Origin: Planosporangium sp963837285
Lineage (GTDB): Bacteria; Actinomycetota; Actinomycetes; Mycobacteriales; Micromonosporaceae
Assembly (NCBI GenBank): GCA_963837285.1
Contig: CAWIMS010000005.1
Coordinates: forward strand, 2,728,001-2,792,000
DNA: 64,000 bases
Direction of reading: 5' to 3'
In this document: in pieces, positions 27,115 through 37,023 of the stretch
How the letters are laid out: every line of letters begins with the position of its first letter
How positions within the stretch are numbered: position 1 is the first letter of the stretch
Made by a program: the position numbers and the translations under genes
Notes under the pieces: generated by a model
Seen by the model: the letters and a program-made list of their open reading frames with translations, nothing else
Told to the model about the DNA's origin: nothing
Database searches by the model: none

Positions 27115-30111
27115 CTAGAGACCCAGCGACAGCCGGTCGAGGTCCGGCGCGCCAACCTGATCGTTGGACACCTTGATGGTGTTGGCACCCGCCTGGAGCG
27201 TCACCTTGACCGAGGTGGTCTGCGGGGTGTTGTTGCCGAGCCCGCTGACCTTCGCCTCGACCGCCGGACCGCCGTTGGCCGAGATGAAGTACGACTTGTC
27301 ACCGTTGACGGTGAAATCGATGTACAGCGTGTACTCGCCGGCCTTGTCCACGACGACGTCCGGGAACACCACAGCGGCGTCAGGGGTGCCGCCGATGTTG
27401 CGCACCTTCTCCCCGCCGGAGCACGGCCCACAGCCGGTGAGGCCGGCGGCGCCGAGCTGGTTGTGCGAGTCCTCGGCTTCCCGCATCCAGACCCGGTCCG
27501 CCGGCAGCAACCGCACCGGCACGTTGCTGGAGACCTGCTTCGCCCGGCCGAGTAGCTGGTACGAAGCGATGACCGGGATGGTGACCGAGCCGACATCCTG
27601 CCCGGCCGGCGACGTGAGGGTCCACGACGTCTGGAGCGTGTTGCCCAGCCGCATGGTCGGCGCGGTCGCCGGGTCGCCCGCCACGGTCCAGCCCGCCGGG
27701 GCGGTCGGAGCGAGCTTCACCTGGTCGATCGCGTCGTCGACGTCGAGCCGCAGCGACGCCGTCACCTTGATCGAGTGCTGGCCGGGGCTGACCCACTGGA
27801 TCCCGTGCGGGTCGACGGTCAGCCTCGTCGTCGGGGTGTACGACGCCGGAGGCAGTGGCGCGATCGCGATCCGGTCGATGCCCGGCCCACGGTTCGCCTT
27901 GCTGTACAAGGTGATCCGGTTGTTGCCGGCGTTCAGCGACACCGGGATCGCCGTCCACTTCGGCACGTCCCGGTTGCCCGCGGCGACCGGGACGTCGACC
28001 GCGGGAGCGCCGTTGACGCTGACCGACACCGAGGTGTCAGCCTGTTCGATCTGCGCCGACCGAAGGTCCCGGCGCCTGGAAGGCTCAGCCGACGTGTGGT
28101 CGATCTCCAGCCGGTAGTCGCCGGCCGTCGCCACATTGACGTCGCGGTACGTGATCGAGTTACGGGTCCCGCCGCCGAGGCCGGTGACCTGGGCGGAGCC
28201 GGAGCAGGCCGGGCACCGGTCGGGGTGGGTCCGGCCGTGCGTGTCGGCGTTCTCGGCCTCCAGCGGCACCGACGGCGAGCGCCCGGACGGGTACCCGCTG
28301 GCCACCCTGATCTCGTCGATCTGGAGCTGGTTGACGAACACCGGCGCCTGTGCGCCGGCCCAGGTGTTGAGCACCTCCAGCTTGATGTACCGGCCGTGCT
28401 GTTCGCCGATGTCGATGAACTGCACGGCGCGGGCGGTCCGCATGGAGCCGACGCTGACCGGCTTACCCCAGTGCCTGCCGTCGTCGCTCACGTACACCCG
28501 GTAGTCCTTGATCCGGGCCGAGTCCTCCGGCCGGCCGAACGTGGACCGTGCCTGCGTCGGGGACCACTCGCGCTGGTTTATCGCCAGGTAGCTGGCGTCG
28601 CGCCGGCGGCCGAGGTCGAGCGTCACCGACACGGGAAGCTTGCCGTTCGCGTCCCAGTAGTTGGTGTACGTGCCGTCGACCAGGTTGCTTGCCGGGTGCC
28701 CGGGCATGGACGACGACGCGGTGGCCCGGACCGTGGACTTGTCGTAGAAGCCCTGCTGGCCCGATGTCTCGACCTTGAACACCGTGTCGTACTGGTCCCA
28801 GTTCTTGATGTTGAGAACGCTCAGGTAGCCGCCGGACTGGCTGAACCGCATCCGTTCACCGGTGCGCAGGTCGGTCACCTTCGTCACCCGGTACCCGTTG
28901 TCGCGCAGCCGCACCAGGTCTGTGCTCGGTCTGGTCACCACGTGCAGGTACTGGGTCTTCGCGCCGGGCTTGACGGTGACGACGCCGTGCGCGCCGTCGT
29001 TCCAGAAGCCGGGTTGCATGCCGCCGTACATGTACCCGCCGCCCTCGACGCCGTACAACGACTCGCGTATCGGCGGCACCCACTGCGACATGAAGGTGTT
29101 GAACGCCTCCTGTTGCGGCGGGAACTTGCCGTTCACTTGCGCGGTCTCCGCCATCAGCGACTTGATCGACGATCCGGCGTTGGTGATGTACCGGCCGGTG
29201 GACAGTCTCAGATCGACCGCGGAGTCGGTGCCGTCGTACCACCACTGCCCGTTGGTCGGCAGCTTGTAGTCGGCCTCGGTGAGCCGCGGCATCGGCACCG
29301 TGACGGCCGCCGGGTAGTCGTACGCCGGGGTCATGCCGGTCTTCTGCTCGTTGCTGACCGTGTCCATGATCGGCGTGTCCTCGTTGTTGTTGCTCAGCAA
29401 CCAGGACGGCCGGATCTGGCGGATCTGCTCGTACAGGTGGTTCTGTTCCCAGTACTCGTTGTCGTTGTCGATCCAGAACCCGGCGAGGTCGGGGTAGTTC
29501 TTCATGACCTCGAAGAACAGGTCGTAGCTGTACATGCCGAAGCCCTGCCGGGTGGTCAGGTCGACCTGCTGCCCCTTGTACGCCGAATAGGCGGCCGAAT
29601 CGAGCGTCTCGAAGCCCTGCTCGTTGTGCCACTGCGGGTCGTCGGTCATGTACAGCAGGACCTTGACGCCCTTGGCCTGGCCGGCCTTGATCAGCTCACC
29701 GAGGAAGTCCCGCTGGGTGGAGCAGCTTCCCGGGATCTGCGACGGCCACGGCTTGGCGTATCCGAGCCGGCTGTGGAACGTGGTCAGCACCACGTACGAC
29801 GCGCCGAGCTTGCCCGCCTCGTTGATCCAGTAGTCCGGGGTCCAGCCGCCGGCGGTGACGTCGTGCTCCCACGACGCGCAGTCCTTGTGGATCGGCGAGG
29901 TGAACATTCCCCAGTGCAGGAAGATGCCGGCCGTGGCCTGGCGCATCCAATCCTGGCGCGGATTCTGCACCTCCGCGTGGGCCGCCGGTGCGGCGACGCC
30001 GCTGATCGCGGTGAAGAGGCCCGCCATCAGGACAGCGGCGGACGCGGCGCCGGCGAGGCGCCGGCGGGTGCGTGATCTGATGCTGCGGAGCAGTCGAAAT
30101 CTCATGGCCAT
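27115..30111 (-). CDS. Secreted multimodular GH29 alpha-L-fucosidase
   Basis: A protein of about 998 residues. A twin-arginine-rich N-terminus and signal peptide ending AAHAEV precede the GH29 domain (about 45-420: GIFLHWGMFTS, ASYVVLTTFHSR, GFWIDNDNEYW carrying the likely Asp nucleophile). Then come an F5/8-type CBM32 (about 460-620), a CBM35-like module (SVPLEAENADTHGR), a NEW3-like domain and a final CBM (VWMREAEDSHNQLG). It should release fucose from extracellular glycans. ATG 30111 has GAGGAA close upstream; ATG 30105 is an alternative. The SSS transporter upstream may be unrelated. Confidence 0.88.
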   Translation of the reverse strand: MAMRFRLLRSIRSRTRRRLAGAASAAVLMAGLFTAISGVAAPAAHAEVQNPRQDWMRQATAGIFLHWGMFTSPIHKDCASWEHDVTAGGWTPDYWINEAGKLGASYVVLTTFHSRLGYAKPWPSQIPGSCSTQRDFLGELIKAGQAKGVKVLLYMTDDPQWHNEQGFETLDSAAYSAYKGQQVDLTTRQGFGMYSYDLFFEVMKNYPDLAGFWIDNDNEYWEQNHLYEQIRQIRPSWLLSNNNEDTPIMDTVSNEQKTGMTPAYDYPAAVTVPMPRLTEADYKLPTNGQWWYDGTDSAVDLRLSTGRYITNAGSSIKSLMAETAQVNGKFPPQQEAFNTFMSQWVPPIRESLYGVEGGGYMYGGMQPGFWNDGAHGVVTVKPGAKTQYLHVVTRPSTDLVRLRDNGYRVTKVTDLRTGERMRFSQSGGYLSVLNIKNWDQYDTVFKVETSGQQGFYDKSTVRATASSSMPGHPASNLVDGTYTNYWDANGKLPVSVTLDLGRRRDASYLAINQREWSPTQARSTFGRPEDSARIKDYRVYVSDDGRHWGKPVSVGSMRTARAVQFIDIGEQHGRYIKLEVLNTWAGAQAPVFVNQLQIDEIRVASGYPSGRSPSVPLEAENADTHGRTHPDRCPACSGSAQVTGLGGGTRNSITYRDVNVATAGDYRLEIDHTSAEPSRRRDLRSAQIEQADTSVSVSVNGAPAVDVPVAAGNRDVPKWTAIPVSLNAGNNRITLYSKANRGPGIDRIAIAPLPPASYTPTTRLTVDPHGIQWVSPGQHSIKVTASLRLDVDDAIDQVKLAPTAPAGWTVAGDPATAPTMRLGNTLQTSWTLTSPAGQDVGSVTIPVIASYQLLGRAKQVSSNVPVRLLPADRVWMREAEDSHNQLGAAGLTGCGPCSGGEKVRNIGGTPDAAVVFPDVVVDKAGEYTLYIDFTVNGDKSYFISANGGPAVEAKVSGLGNNTPQTTSVKVTLQAGANTIKVSNDQVGAPDLDRLSLGL

Positions 30112-30261
30112 CGCTTCCTCGCCCAGCCCGGCTGGGCCGCTAGCGGCAACAAGCTTTCCGGATAGACATCCGATGATTTCAACGACAGTGGCGAGGGTCA
30201 ATACCCAATGCCCGTCGTGGCAGCCCGTGCCAGGGAGCGGAAAGCCTTTCCAAGCCTCCGA

Positions 30262-31941
30262 TCAATTGCGGGTGAGCACCTTGCGGTGGCTGCCGCCCTT
30301 CGGGTCGTCGGCGACCCGTTCGCCGTCGATGAGCGCGGTCATGTGGCGTACCGTCGCGTCGCCTTCGTCGGCGACGTAGTGCTCAGGCCGGGTCGCATCG
30401 GCCCCGGCCGGCACCCGCAGCAGGCGCAGCAGCGGCGTCGCGGCGAGCGTGACGGCCAGGTTGACCGCGAGCGCGACGGCGCCGACGTAGATCGAGCTTG
30501 CGGTGTGCAGGCCGAGATGCGACAGCGGCCAGGCGGACCCGCCGAAATGCTCCCGCCGCACCCGGGTGCCGTCCGCCCCGCCGAGCAGCGGGATCTGGTA
30601 CAGCAGGGCGAGCCCGACGATCAGGCCCGTGACCAGCCCGGCGACCAGCGCCCACCGGTGCGCCCAGGCACTGTGCAGGCCCAGGGCCAGCGCCGGCAGC
30701 GTCTGCAGAATGATCACACCGCCGATGAGCTGGAGGTCGATCGCGAACTGCGTGTTCAGCAACGCGATCACGAGCAGCGCGCCGATCTTCACGGTCAGCG
30801 ACGCGGTCTGGCTGACCCGGGTTTCCTCGAGCGGCGAGGCGTTCGGGCGGATGAAGACGCGGTACACGTCACGGGTGAAGAGGTTGGCCGCCCCGATCGA
30901 CATGATCGCCGCCGGTACCATCGCGCCGACGCCGATCGCCGCGAACGCGAGCCCGGCCGACCAGCTGGGAAACACGGTGTCGAACAGCCTCGGCACCACG
31001 GTGTTCCGGTCTCCACCGATCGGCTGCACGCCGGCCGATATCGCGACGAAGCCGAGCAGTGCCAAAACCCCCAACATCAATGTGTACACCGGAAGCGCGG
31101 CGAGATTGCGTTTCACGGTGCCCCGGTTGCGGGCGGCGAGCGCGCCGGTGAGCGTGTGCGGGTACAGGAAGAGGGCGAGTGCCGAGCCGAGCGCCAGGCT
31201 GACGTAGCCCAGTTGGCCGCTCGGCACCAGGACCAGCCCGTCGGTCCGGCTGGGGCTGGCGGCGAAGTGGTCGGCCGCCGCGCCGAAGAGGGTCCGCCAG
31301 CCACCCGACGTGGTGACCACGATGAGGACCGCCGCGATCACGGTCCACAGCACCAGGGCGTCCTTGACGATCGAGATCAAAGCCGGCGCGCGCAGCCCGG
31401 ACACGAACGTGTACAGCGCGAGTACGCCGAACGCCACCGCGAGCGGCCAGTTCCCGGGGATGCCCATGACCTTGAACACCGCCTCCATGCCGATCAGCTG
31501 GAGCGCGATGTACGGCATCGTCGCGACGATCCCGGTGGCGGCGACGAGCAGGCCGAGCAGGCGGGACCCGTACCGGGCGCGGACGAACTCGGCCGACGTG
31601 ACGAACCCGTGTACGTGGGCGACCGACCAGAACCGGGGCAGCAGGACGTACAGCATCGGGTACACCATGATCAGGAACGGCACGGCGAAGAAGCCCCCGG
31701 CGCCCACCCCGTAGACGAGGGTCGGCACGGCGACGAACGTGTACGCGGTGTACACGTCACCGCTGAGCAGGAACCAGGTGACCCAGTTGCCGAACGCGCG
31801 GCCACCCAGGCCCCACTCCTCCAGCGTGTGGATGGTGACCGGGCGGCGCCACCGGGCCGCGAAGAACCCGAGAACGGTGACGGCGGCGAATACGACGACG
31901 AAGACGCCGAACTGGACGTAGTGGTCGGCGAACCTGGGCAC
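30262..31941 (-). CDS. Sodium:solute symporter (SSS family)
   Basis: A 559-residue integral membrane protein with about 13 hydrophobic segments. It shows typical SSS features: LEEWGLGGRAFGNWVTWFL after TM1 and SSS-like GVGAMVPAAIMSIGAANLFTRDVY near residue 335. With the small DUF3311 protein encoded just upstream it resembles actinobacterial MctC-type monocarboxylate (acetate, pyruvate, propionate) uptake systems. Start GTG 31941 lies 1 bp after the DUF3311 stop, so the two are translated together. Confidence 0.85.
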   Translation of the reverse strand: MPRFADHYVQFGVFVVVFAAVTVLGFFAARWRRPVTIHTLEEWGLGGRAFGNWVTWFLLSGDVYTAYTFVAVPTLVYGVGAGGFFAVPFLIMVYPMLYVLLPRFWSVAHVHGFVTSAEFVRARYGSRLLGLLVAATGIVATMPYIALQLIGMEAVFKVMGIPGNWPLAVAFGVLALYTFVSGLRAPALISIVKDALVLWTVIAAVLIVVTTSGGWRTLFGAAADHFAASPSRTDGLVLVPSGQLGYVSLALGSALALFLYPHTLTGALAARNRGTVKRNLAALPVYTLMLGVLALLGFVAISAGVQPIGGDRNTVVPRLFDTVFPSWSAGLAFAAIGVGAMVPAAIMSIGAANLFTRDVYRVFIRPNASPLEETRVSQTASLTVKIGALLVIALLNTQFAIDLQLIGGVIILQTLPALALGLHSAWAHRWALVAGLVTGLIVGLALLYQIPLLGGADGTRVRREHFGGSAWPLSHLGLHTASSIYVGAVALAVNLAVTLAATPLLRLLRVPAGADATRPEHYVADEGDATVRHMTALIDGERVADDPKGGSHRKVLTRN

Positions 31942-31942
31942 G

Positions 31943-32224
31943 CTACGTCCGCGCCCTTCTGGTCAGGTGCACGACGCTGATGACGACCGTGGACACGGCG
32001 GCCAGCCCGAGCTGGAACCAGTAGAAGAACGGCATGCCGAACAGCCGCGGCTCGACCCGGTTGTACAGCGGCGTGAGCAACGGCAGCACCACCGGCACCA
32101 GCAGCCACCAGTGCCGCCGGCTGGCATCCGGTGCCGGCTGGCGGTCCGGCCAGCCGGCCACGGCCCGCCAGTCGGTGGCGGCGCGGTGCGAGGCGGGCCG
32201 CCGGCCGACGCTACGCTCGCTCAT
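31943..32224 (-). CDS. DUF3311 membrane protein, symporter partner
   Basis: A 93-residue protein with two hydrophobic segments (WWLLVPVVLPLLTPLYNRVEP; FFYWFQLGLAAVSTVVIS) and the DUF3311 signature PLYNRVEPRLFGMPFFYW. DUF3311 genes commonly precede SSS symporter genes and probably encode an accessory subunit. ATG 32224 was chosen; an upstream GTG would add unconserved residues. Confidence 0.85.
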   Translation of the reverse strand: MSERSVGRRPASHRAATDWRAVAGWPDRQPAPDASRRHWWLLVPVVLPLLTPLYNRVEPRLFGMPFFYWFQLGLAAVSTVVISVVHLTRRART

Positions 32225-32368
32225 CCCTGTCAGCGTCACCCACACGGGATCCAGGCGCAGCGGAATGCCGCAATTCGCCCAGATTTGGCGGTCACGATTC
32301 GTCGTCGATTTGCCACGCCCGGCACACCGGGCCAGCCGTGGAACCGTCCGCCGCCTTACTTTCTAGGC

Positions 32369-35032
32369 GTGGAGTTCCGCGTGCTGGGGCCACTCGAGGT
32401 GTGGGCGGGCCGGCGGCGGGTGGCCCTCGGCGGGCCGCAAGCCGCGAAACTGCTGGCCGCGCTGCTGCTCGCGGGTGGCCGGGTGGCGTCGCTCGACACG
32501 TTGATCGACGCGCTCTGGGACGGCGAGCCACCGCCGACCGCGAAGCACCAGATCCACAAGGTGATCGCCAACCTGCGCCGCCGGCTGCCCGGGTCGATCG
32601 AGACCGACGGGCATGGGTACCGGATCGACCTGGACGGCGCGACCCTGGACGCGGCGGTCTTCGCCGAACGGGCCGCGGCGGCGACGGTCCCCGGCCTCAC
32701 CGCGGCGCTGGAACTGTGGCGCGGGCCCGCGCTGGCCGGCATCGACGGCCGGGCGCTGCGGGCCTGGGCGGCGGCCCTCGACGACCGCCGGCTCGCGGTG
32801 ACCGAGGAGCTGCTCCAGCGGCGGCTGGCCGCCGGGCAGGCGGGTGCGGTGGCGGCCGAACTGCGGCCGCTGATCGCGGCTCATCCGCTCCGCGAGGGGC
32901 TGCGCGAGCTGCTGATGCTGGCGCTGTACCGGTCCGGCCGGCAGGCCGCGGCCCTGGCGGTGTACACGGAGACCCGCGACCTGCTCGCCGAGGAGCTGGG
33001 GGTCGAGCCCGGTCCGGCGCTGGCCCGGCTGCACCGGCAGATCCTGCGTGCGGATCCGACCCTGTCAGTTCCGCGGACGTCGTGCACCCTCCCGTACGAC
33101 CTGCCGGACTTCGCCGGCCGCACCGCCGACGTGGAACGGCTGCTCACGGCCACGAGAGCCGTGATGATCAACGCGATCGACGGGATGGCCGGGATCGGCA
33201 AGACCGCGCTGGCGGTACACGCGGCGCACCGGCTGGCCGAGCGGTACCCGGACGGGCAGCTCTTCTGCGACCTGCACGCCCACACGCCGGGTGCCGAGCC
33301 GATCGGCCCGGAGGCGGCGTTGGAGCTGTTGCTGCGGATGCTCGGGATACCGGCCGAGGCGGTCCCGGAGGGGCTGGCACAGCGGACCGCGCTGTGGCGG
33401 GCGGAACTCTCCGGTCGACGGGTGCTCGTCGTGCTGGACAACGCGGAGACGGCGGCACAGGTACGACCGCTGTTGCCGGGTACCCCGGACTGCCTGGCAC
33501 TGGTGACCAGCCGGCGCCGGTTGGGTGCGCTGGAAGGTGCCAGCGTGCTGTCGCTGGACGTGCTCGCCCCGGCGGACGCGCTGGTGCTGTTCGGCAACGT
33601 GGTCGGGGTACGCCGGGCCGCCGCCGAGCCGGATGCGGCCGCTGAGGTGGTGGCGCTGTGTGGTTACCTGCCACTGGCGATCCGGATCGCGGCCACCCGG
33701 CTGGCCCAGCGTCCATCGTGGACAGTCGCGGCGCTGGCCGACCGGTTGCGGGCCGAGTCGGGGCGGCTGCGCCAGTTGACGGTCGAGGACAGCGGTGTCG
33801 GTGCCGCGTTCGCCCTCTCGTACGCGCACCTCGATCCGGCCCAGCAACGCATGTTCCGCCTGCTGGGCGTGCATCCGGGTGCGGACTTCGACGGGTACTC
33901 GGCCGCCGCGCTCGCGCAGACCTCGCCCGAGCGGGCGGAGTCCACAATGGAGACGCTGGTCGACGCGCATCTCCTGCTGTGCCGCACGGCGGGCCGGTAC
34001 ACGTTCCACGACCTGCTCCGGGAGTACGCCCGGGAGCTGGGCCGGGCCGAACGCGCCGAGCCACTGGCCCGGCTGCGCGACTACTACCTGGCGGCGACGA
34101 TCGCGGCCACCGACCTGCTGGCCCGTGACGGTCGCCGGTTCGAGCCCACCCTCACCCATCCCCCACGCCACCTGCCCCGGCTCGCCGATCTCGATGCCGC
34201 GCTGGCCTGGCTCGCCGCCGAGCACGAGACGCTGGTGGCGGTGGCCATGGCCATCGAGGGCTGGCAACTGGCCTGCGCGCTGCGGGCGTACTTCGAGTAC
34301 CGCGGTCATTTCGCCGACTGGCGCGCCACCCACGAGAAGGCGTTGCGCGACACCGGATCCGACCCGCTCGGGGCGACGCTGATCGAGTTCAACCTGGGCG
34401 GGTTGGCGATGTGGACCGACCGTCCCGCCGACGGGATCGAACACTTCCGGCGGGCGCTGGCCCGAAACGGCGACGATCCCGGTTTCCGCGCTGCGGCGCT
34501 GACCAACCAGGGCATGCTGGCCCACCAGTTGCACCGCGACGCCGAAGCGGCGACGTACCTGCGCGAAGCGCTCACGATCAGCCATGACAACCCGCGGATC
34601 ACGGCGCTGGGTTGGAACAACCTCGCCCTGACCGAGGGCCGGCTGGGGCAGCGCCGGGAGGCCCTGGAGCACCACCGGTACGCGCTTGACCTGGCCCGGC
34701 GGATCGGCAGCGCGTCGGCGGAGCGCGGCATCCTGCTCGGCTTGGGCGAGACGTCGCTGCGGCTGGGTGTGAACGCGGAGGATCCGTTCCGCCGCACGCT
34801 CGAACTGGCCCGGGCCGGCCGGTTCCGGATGCAGGAGGCGCTGGCGCTGGACGGGCTGGCGCACGCCACCGGCGACCCGGCGTACTGGCACGCCGCGCTG
34901 GCCATCCTCGCCGAGCTCGGGGTGACCCGGGCCGACCTGGTGCGCCGGCACCTCGACAACCCCGGTGCGGTGAGCTGCGACCTGTGCCGGGCGGCGTCCC
35001 CCGTGGCCGCCGCCCGGCCGGTAACGGTGTAG
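32369..35032 (+). CDS. SARP/AfsR-type regulator with NB-ARC and TPR domains
   Basis: An 887-residue regulator from GTG 32369, with little leader and possibly leaderless. The N-terminal OmpR-like wHTH (FRVLGPLEVWAGRRRVALGG) is followed by the BTAD domain (to about 235), then an STAND ATPase with Walker A GMAGIGKTALAV near 275 and LVVLDNAE, and C-terminal TPR-like repeats. AfsR-like proteins activate secondary-metabolism promoters after nucleotide-dependent oligomerisation. No biosynthetic cluster adjoins it, so its target may lie elsewhere, possibly the beta-lactone operon 24 kb away. Confidence 0.92.
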   Translation: MEFRVLGPLEVWAGRRRVALGGPQAAKLLAALLLAGGRVASLDTLIDALWDGEPPPTAKHQIHKVIANLRRRLPGSIETDGHGYRIDLDGATLDAAVFAERAAAATVPGLTAALELWRGPALAGIDGRALRAWAAALDDRRLAVTEELLQRRLAAGQAGAVAAELRPLIAAHPLREGLRELLMLALYRSGRQAAALAVYTETRDLLAEELGVEPGPALARLHRQILRADPTLSVPRTSCTLPYDLPDFAGRTADVERLLTATRAVMINAIDGMAGIGKTALAVHAAHRLAERYPDGQLFCDLHAHTPGAEPIGPEAALELLLRMLGIPAEAVPEGLAQRTALWRAELSGRRVLVVLDNAETAAQVRPLLPGTPDCLALVTSRRRLGALEGASVLSLDVLAPADALVLFGNVVGVRRAAAEPDAAAEVVALCGYLPLAIRIAATRLAQRPSWTVAALADRLRAESGRLRQLTVEDSGVGAAFALSYAHLDPAQQRMFRLLGVHPGADFDGYSAAALAQTSPERAESTMETLVDAHLLLCRTAGRYTFHDLLREYARELGRAERAEPLARLRDYYLAATIAATDLLARDGRRFEPTLTHPPRHLPRLADLDAALAWLAAEHETLVAVAMAIEGWQLACALRAYFEYRGHFADWRATHEKALRDTGSDPLGATLIEFNLGGLAMWTDRPADGIEHFRRALARNGDDPGFRAAALTNQGMLAHQLHRDAEAATYLREALTISHDNPRITALGWNNLALTEGRLGQRREALEHHRYALDLARRIGSASAERGILLGLGETSLRLGVNAEDPFRRTLELARAGRFRMQEALALDGLAHATGDPAYWHAALAILAELGVTRADLVRRHLDNPGAVSCDLCRAASPVAAARPVTV

Positions 35033-35060
35033 CGCTGGTGTCAGGTCTACGGCAGGCCGG

Positions 35061-35543
35061 TCAGGACGGGAGCAGGTGCACGTTGTCGATCGCGACCGAC
35101 CATTTGCCGTGCTCGCGCACCAGGGTCATAGTGACCGCGAAGTGGTGGTCGGGCCGCTCGTGCGCGGGATAGAGGGTGTGGGTGTCGAGCACCGCGATCC
35201 CGGAATCGCAGCCGTACACGGTCTCGGACAGGATGTCGTAGGTCCAGATCCAGCCCGGGACCGCGAAGTTCTGCCGGGCGGTCTCCATGATCGCGTCACG
35301 CCCGTAGGTGGTCACGCCGTCGTACCAGAAGATCATCCGGGGGTTGAGGATCGCTTCGTACCGCTTCGCGTCACGCGCGTTGTAGGCGTTGTTGTCCTCG
35401 TGTACGGCGGCGTCGAAGCCGGCCTGGCAGTGCCTGTTCCGGTTGTCCGCGGACGCCGGCGCCGATGCCGACGCCGTTCCCGGCACGGCGAGCCCGGCCG
35501 CCAGTACGACGCTGGCCAGCGCGGCGAAACGCTTCTTCCGCAT
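35061..35543 (-). CDS. Secreted SnoaL-like (SgcJ/EcaC) protein
   Basis: A 160-residue protein from ATG 35543 (GAGGAG 5 nt upstream) with a signal peptide (FAALASVVLAAGLAVPGTASA). The NTF2-like fold follows (FDAAVHEDNNAYNARDAKRYEAIL, GRDAIMETARQNF, WSVAIDNVHL). This family includes SgcJ/EcaC, small cone-fold enzymes or binding proteins; the exported location is unusual for a tailoring enzyme. Substrate unknown. Confidence 0.8.
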   Translation of the reverse strand: MRKKRFAALASVVLAAGLAVPGTASASAPASADNRNRHCQAGFDAAVHEDNNAYNARDAKRYEAILNPRMIFWYDGVTTYGRDAIMETARQNFAVPGWIWTYDILSETVYGCDSGIAVLDTHTLYPAHERPDHHFAVTMTLVREHGKWSVAIDNVHLLPS

Positions 35544-35677
35544 GTTCACTCCTCGGTGGTCGGTGCGTGCAACCACCGTGGCGGCCGCCGCTCCCCGATC
35601 GCTCCCCGACCGGTCCCCCGCCGCTGGGTACCGACGCCGGCACCGCCGAGGATCTGCTGGGCAGGTAGTAGAGACGC

Positions 35678-35950
35678 TCAGCGCGACCCGTACCGTTCGG
35701 CGGCCCGCGCCCGCGCCTTCGTGGCTTCGACCTCCCGGTCGCGCGGCGGCGCCTTGGTCACCAGGCTGTCGAGAAGTGCCCGGGTGGCCGCGGTGACCGC
35801 GCGTACCGCCTCGTCGAAGGCTTCCTGGTTGGCCGCCGACGGCCGGGTCGTGCCGCTGACCTTCCGCACGTACTGGATGGCCGCCGCTTCGATCTCGTCC
35901 TCGGTGGCGGGCGGTTCGAAGTTGTGAAGTACCCGGATGTTCCTGCACAT
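35678..35950 (-). CDS. DUF2277 family protein
   Basis: A 90-residue protein from ATG 35950 that begins with the family hallmark MCRNIRVLHNFEPPATEDEI and continues AAIQYVRKVSGTTRPS. DUF2277 proteins are small, widespread in actinomycetes and of unknown function. The extended frame to 35995 lacks a ribosome site. Confidence 0.9.
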   Translation of the reverse strand: MCRNIRVLHNFEPPATEDEIEAAAIQYVRKVSGTTRPSAANQEAFDEAVRAVTAATRALLDSLVTKAPPRDREVEATKARARAAERYGSR

Positions 35951-36055
35951 GATCCCCAGCTTGCCAGGTGGCCCCGAGCCACAGCCAGGCGTCACCGGGT
36001 TCCGTCGACCGGGATCTCGCCAACGTCAATTGAACAACCGGCTTAATATTGGGCA

Positions 36056-36077
36056 TCGACAGTGACAGCTGTCGATG
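36056..36077. promoter_or_regulatory. ATCGACAG/CTGTCGAT inverted repeat upstream of the lyase gene
   Basis: An 8-bp perfect inverted repeat with a 6-nt spacer, followed by a looser CTGTCACAG at about 36114, 76 bp before the second lyase gene. A TAATAT at 36045-36050 could be a -10 box. It is a candidate operator for carbohydrate control. Confidence 0.4.
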
Positions 36078-36152
36078 TTCTAACGCCATCGCGCCTGGTA
36101 GACCGCCCCTCGCTGTCACAGACGGCCAGGCGCAGGGATAGGAGAAGGTACC

Positions 36153-36971
36153 ATGTCGAACCCGATTTCTCGGCGGACCGCACTCTTCGGGGGCCTGGCC
36201 GTCGCGGGAGCGGCCGGCGGGCTCTACACCGCTACCACGGCGCTCGCCGGGACCGACGCAACCGCGACCACCGGGATCGGTGCCCAGGCCTTCGTACAGC
36301 GCTGGGCACCGAACCCGGCCGTCGACAAGCTCGACGCGTTCGTCGGCATCGAGGACGACCGGTCGCACTCGCACCCGGGCGTGAAGCACATCTTCGCCGA
36401 TCCGGACCAGTACCGGTTCGTCATGCACGTGCGGGACCGCGACGGCTCGGACCGGCAGCGGCAGGAGGTGCGCGCCATCAAGTCCGGCAGTACCCGCATC
36501 GACATGCACAAGAACGAGACCTGGCGTTACAACTACCAGATGTACATCCCGGACACTCTGAAGGGCACCACCAACTTCACCCACATCTTCCAGGTGAAAC
36601 ACAGCAACGTGGGCTCACCGGTGGTGACCGTCTCGCTCGGCCGCTCGGGCAGCAACGAACGGATCGAGATGCGGATGTACGGGTCCGGCGGCGCCACGAT
36701 CGGCTCGACCAACCTGATCCCGCTGCGCAACAAGTGGATCGACATCGAGATCGAGATCAAGGTCGCCGACGGCAGCAAGAACGGCAGCCTGCGGTTCCAG
36801 ATCCAGGACGCCGGCAAGACCGTCGTCAACGCTTCGCATGCCGGCGACACCTGGCTCGGCGGCGACGAGGCGCACCCGAAGTGGGGCATCTACCGGTCGA
36901 TCAAGGACTCCGGCCAGCTCCGCGACACGTACCTGCTGCTCCGCAACATGAAGGCGTTCCGGAACCAGTGA
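36153..36971 (+). CDS. Tat-exported polysaccharide lyase, single domain
   Basis: A 272-residue protein from ATG 36153 (GGAGAAGG upstream) with a twin-arginine signal (SRRTALFGGLAVAGAAGG). The mature part parallels the lyase at 15945: RQEVRA, TWRYNYQMYIPDTLKG, NFTHIFQVK, PKWGIYRSIKD. The two proteins share the domain but use different export signals, and this one has no carbohydrate-binding module. Likely a depolymerase of an acidic glycan; the exact substrate cannot be read from sequence. Confidence 0.78.
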   Translation: MSNPISRRTALFGGLAVAGAAGGLYTATTALAGTDATATTGIGAQAFVQRWAPNPAVDKLDAFVGIEDDRSHSHPGVKHIFADPDQYRFVMHVRDRDGSDRQRQEVRAIKSGSTRIDMHKNETWRYNYQMYIPDTLKGTTNFTHIFQVKHSNVGSPVVTVSLGRSGSNERIEMRMYGSGGATIGSTNLIPLRNKWIDIEIEIKVADGSKNGSLRFQIQDAGKTVVNASHAGDTWLGGDEAHPKWGIYRSIKDSGQLRDTYLLLRNMKAFRNQ

Positions 36972-36979
36972 GGTGTCGC

Positions 36980-37012
36980 CGCGGCGGGCCGGGCGTTGCC
37001 CTGCCCGCCGCG
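36980..37012. terminator. Hairpin between convergent lyase and oxidoreductase genes
   Basis: Perfect 10-bp arms (CGCGGCGGGC and GCCCGCCGCG) around a 13-nt loop, 9 bp after the lyase stop and 12 bp before the end of the convergent gene. Probably a bidirectional terminator. Confidence 0.7.
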
Positions 37013-37023
37013 TGCTGTGCTGC

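Noticed and set aside
27775..30075. A 766-codon frame on the plus strand opposite the fucosidase gene
   Set aside because: No domain or ribosome site; the minus strand carries a clear GH29 enzyme with signal peptide and binding modules.
30208..31980. A 590-codon frame opposite the symporter gene
   Set aside because: Low-complexity Arg/Gln/Glu-rich mirror of a membrane protein gene; no start signal.
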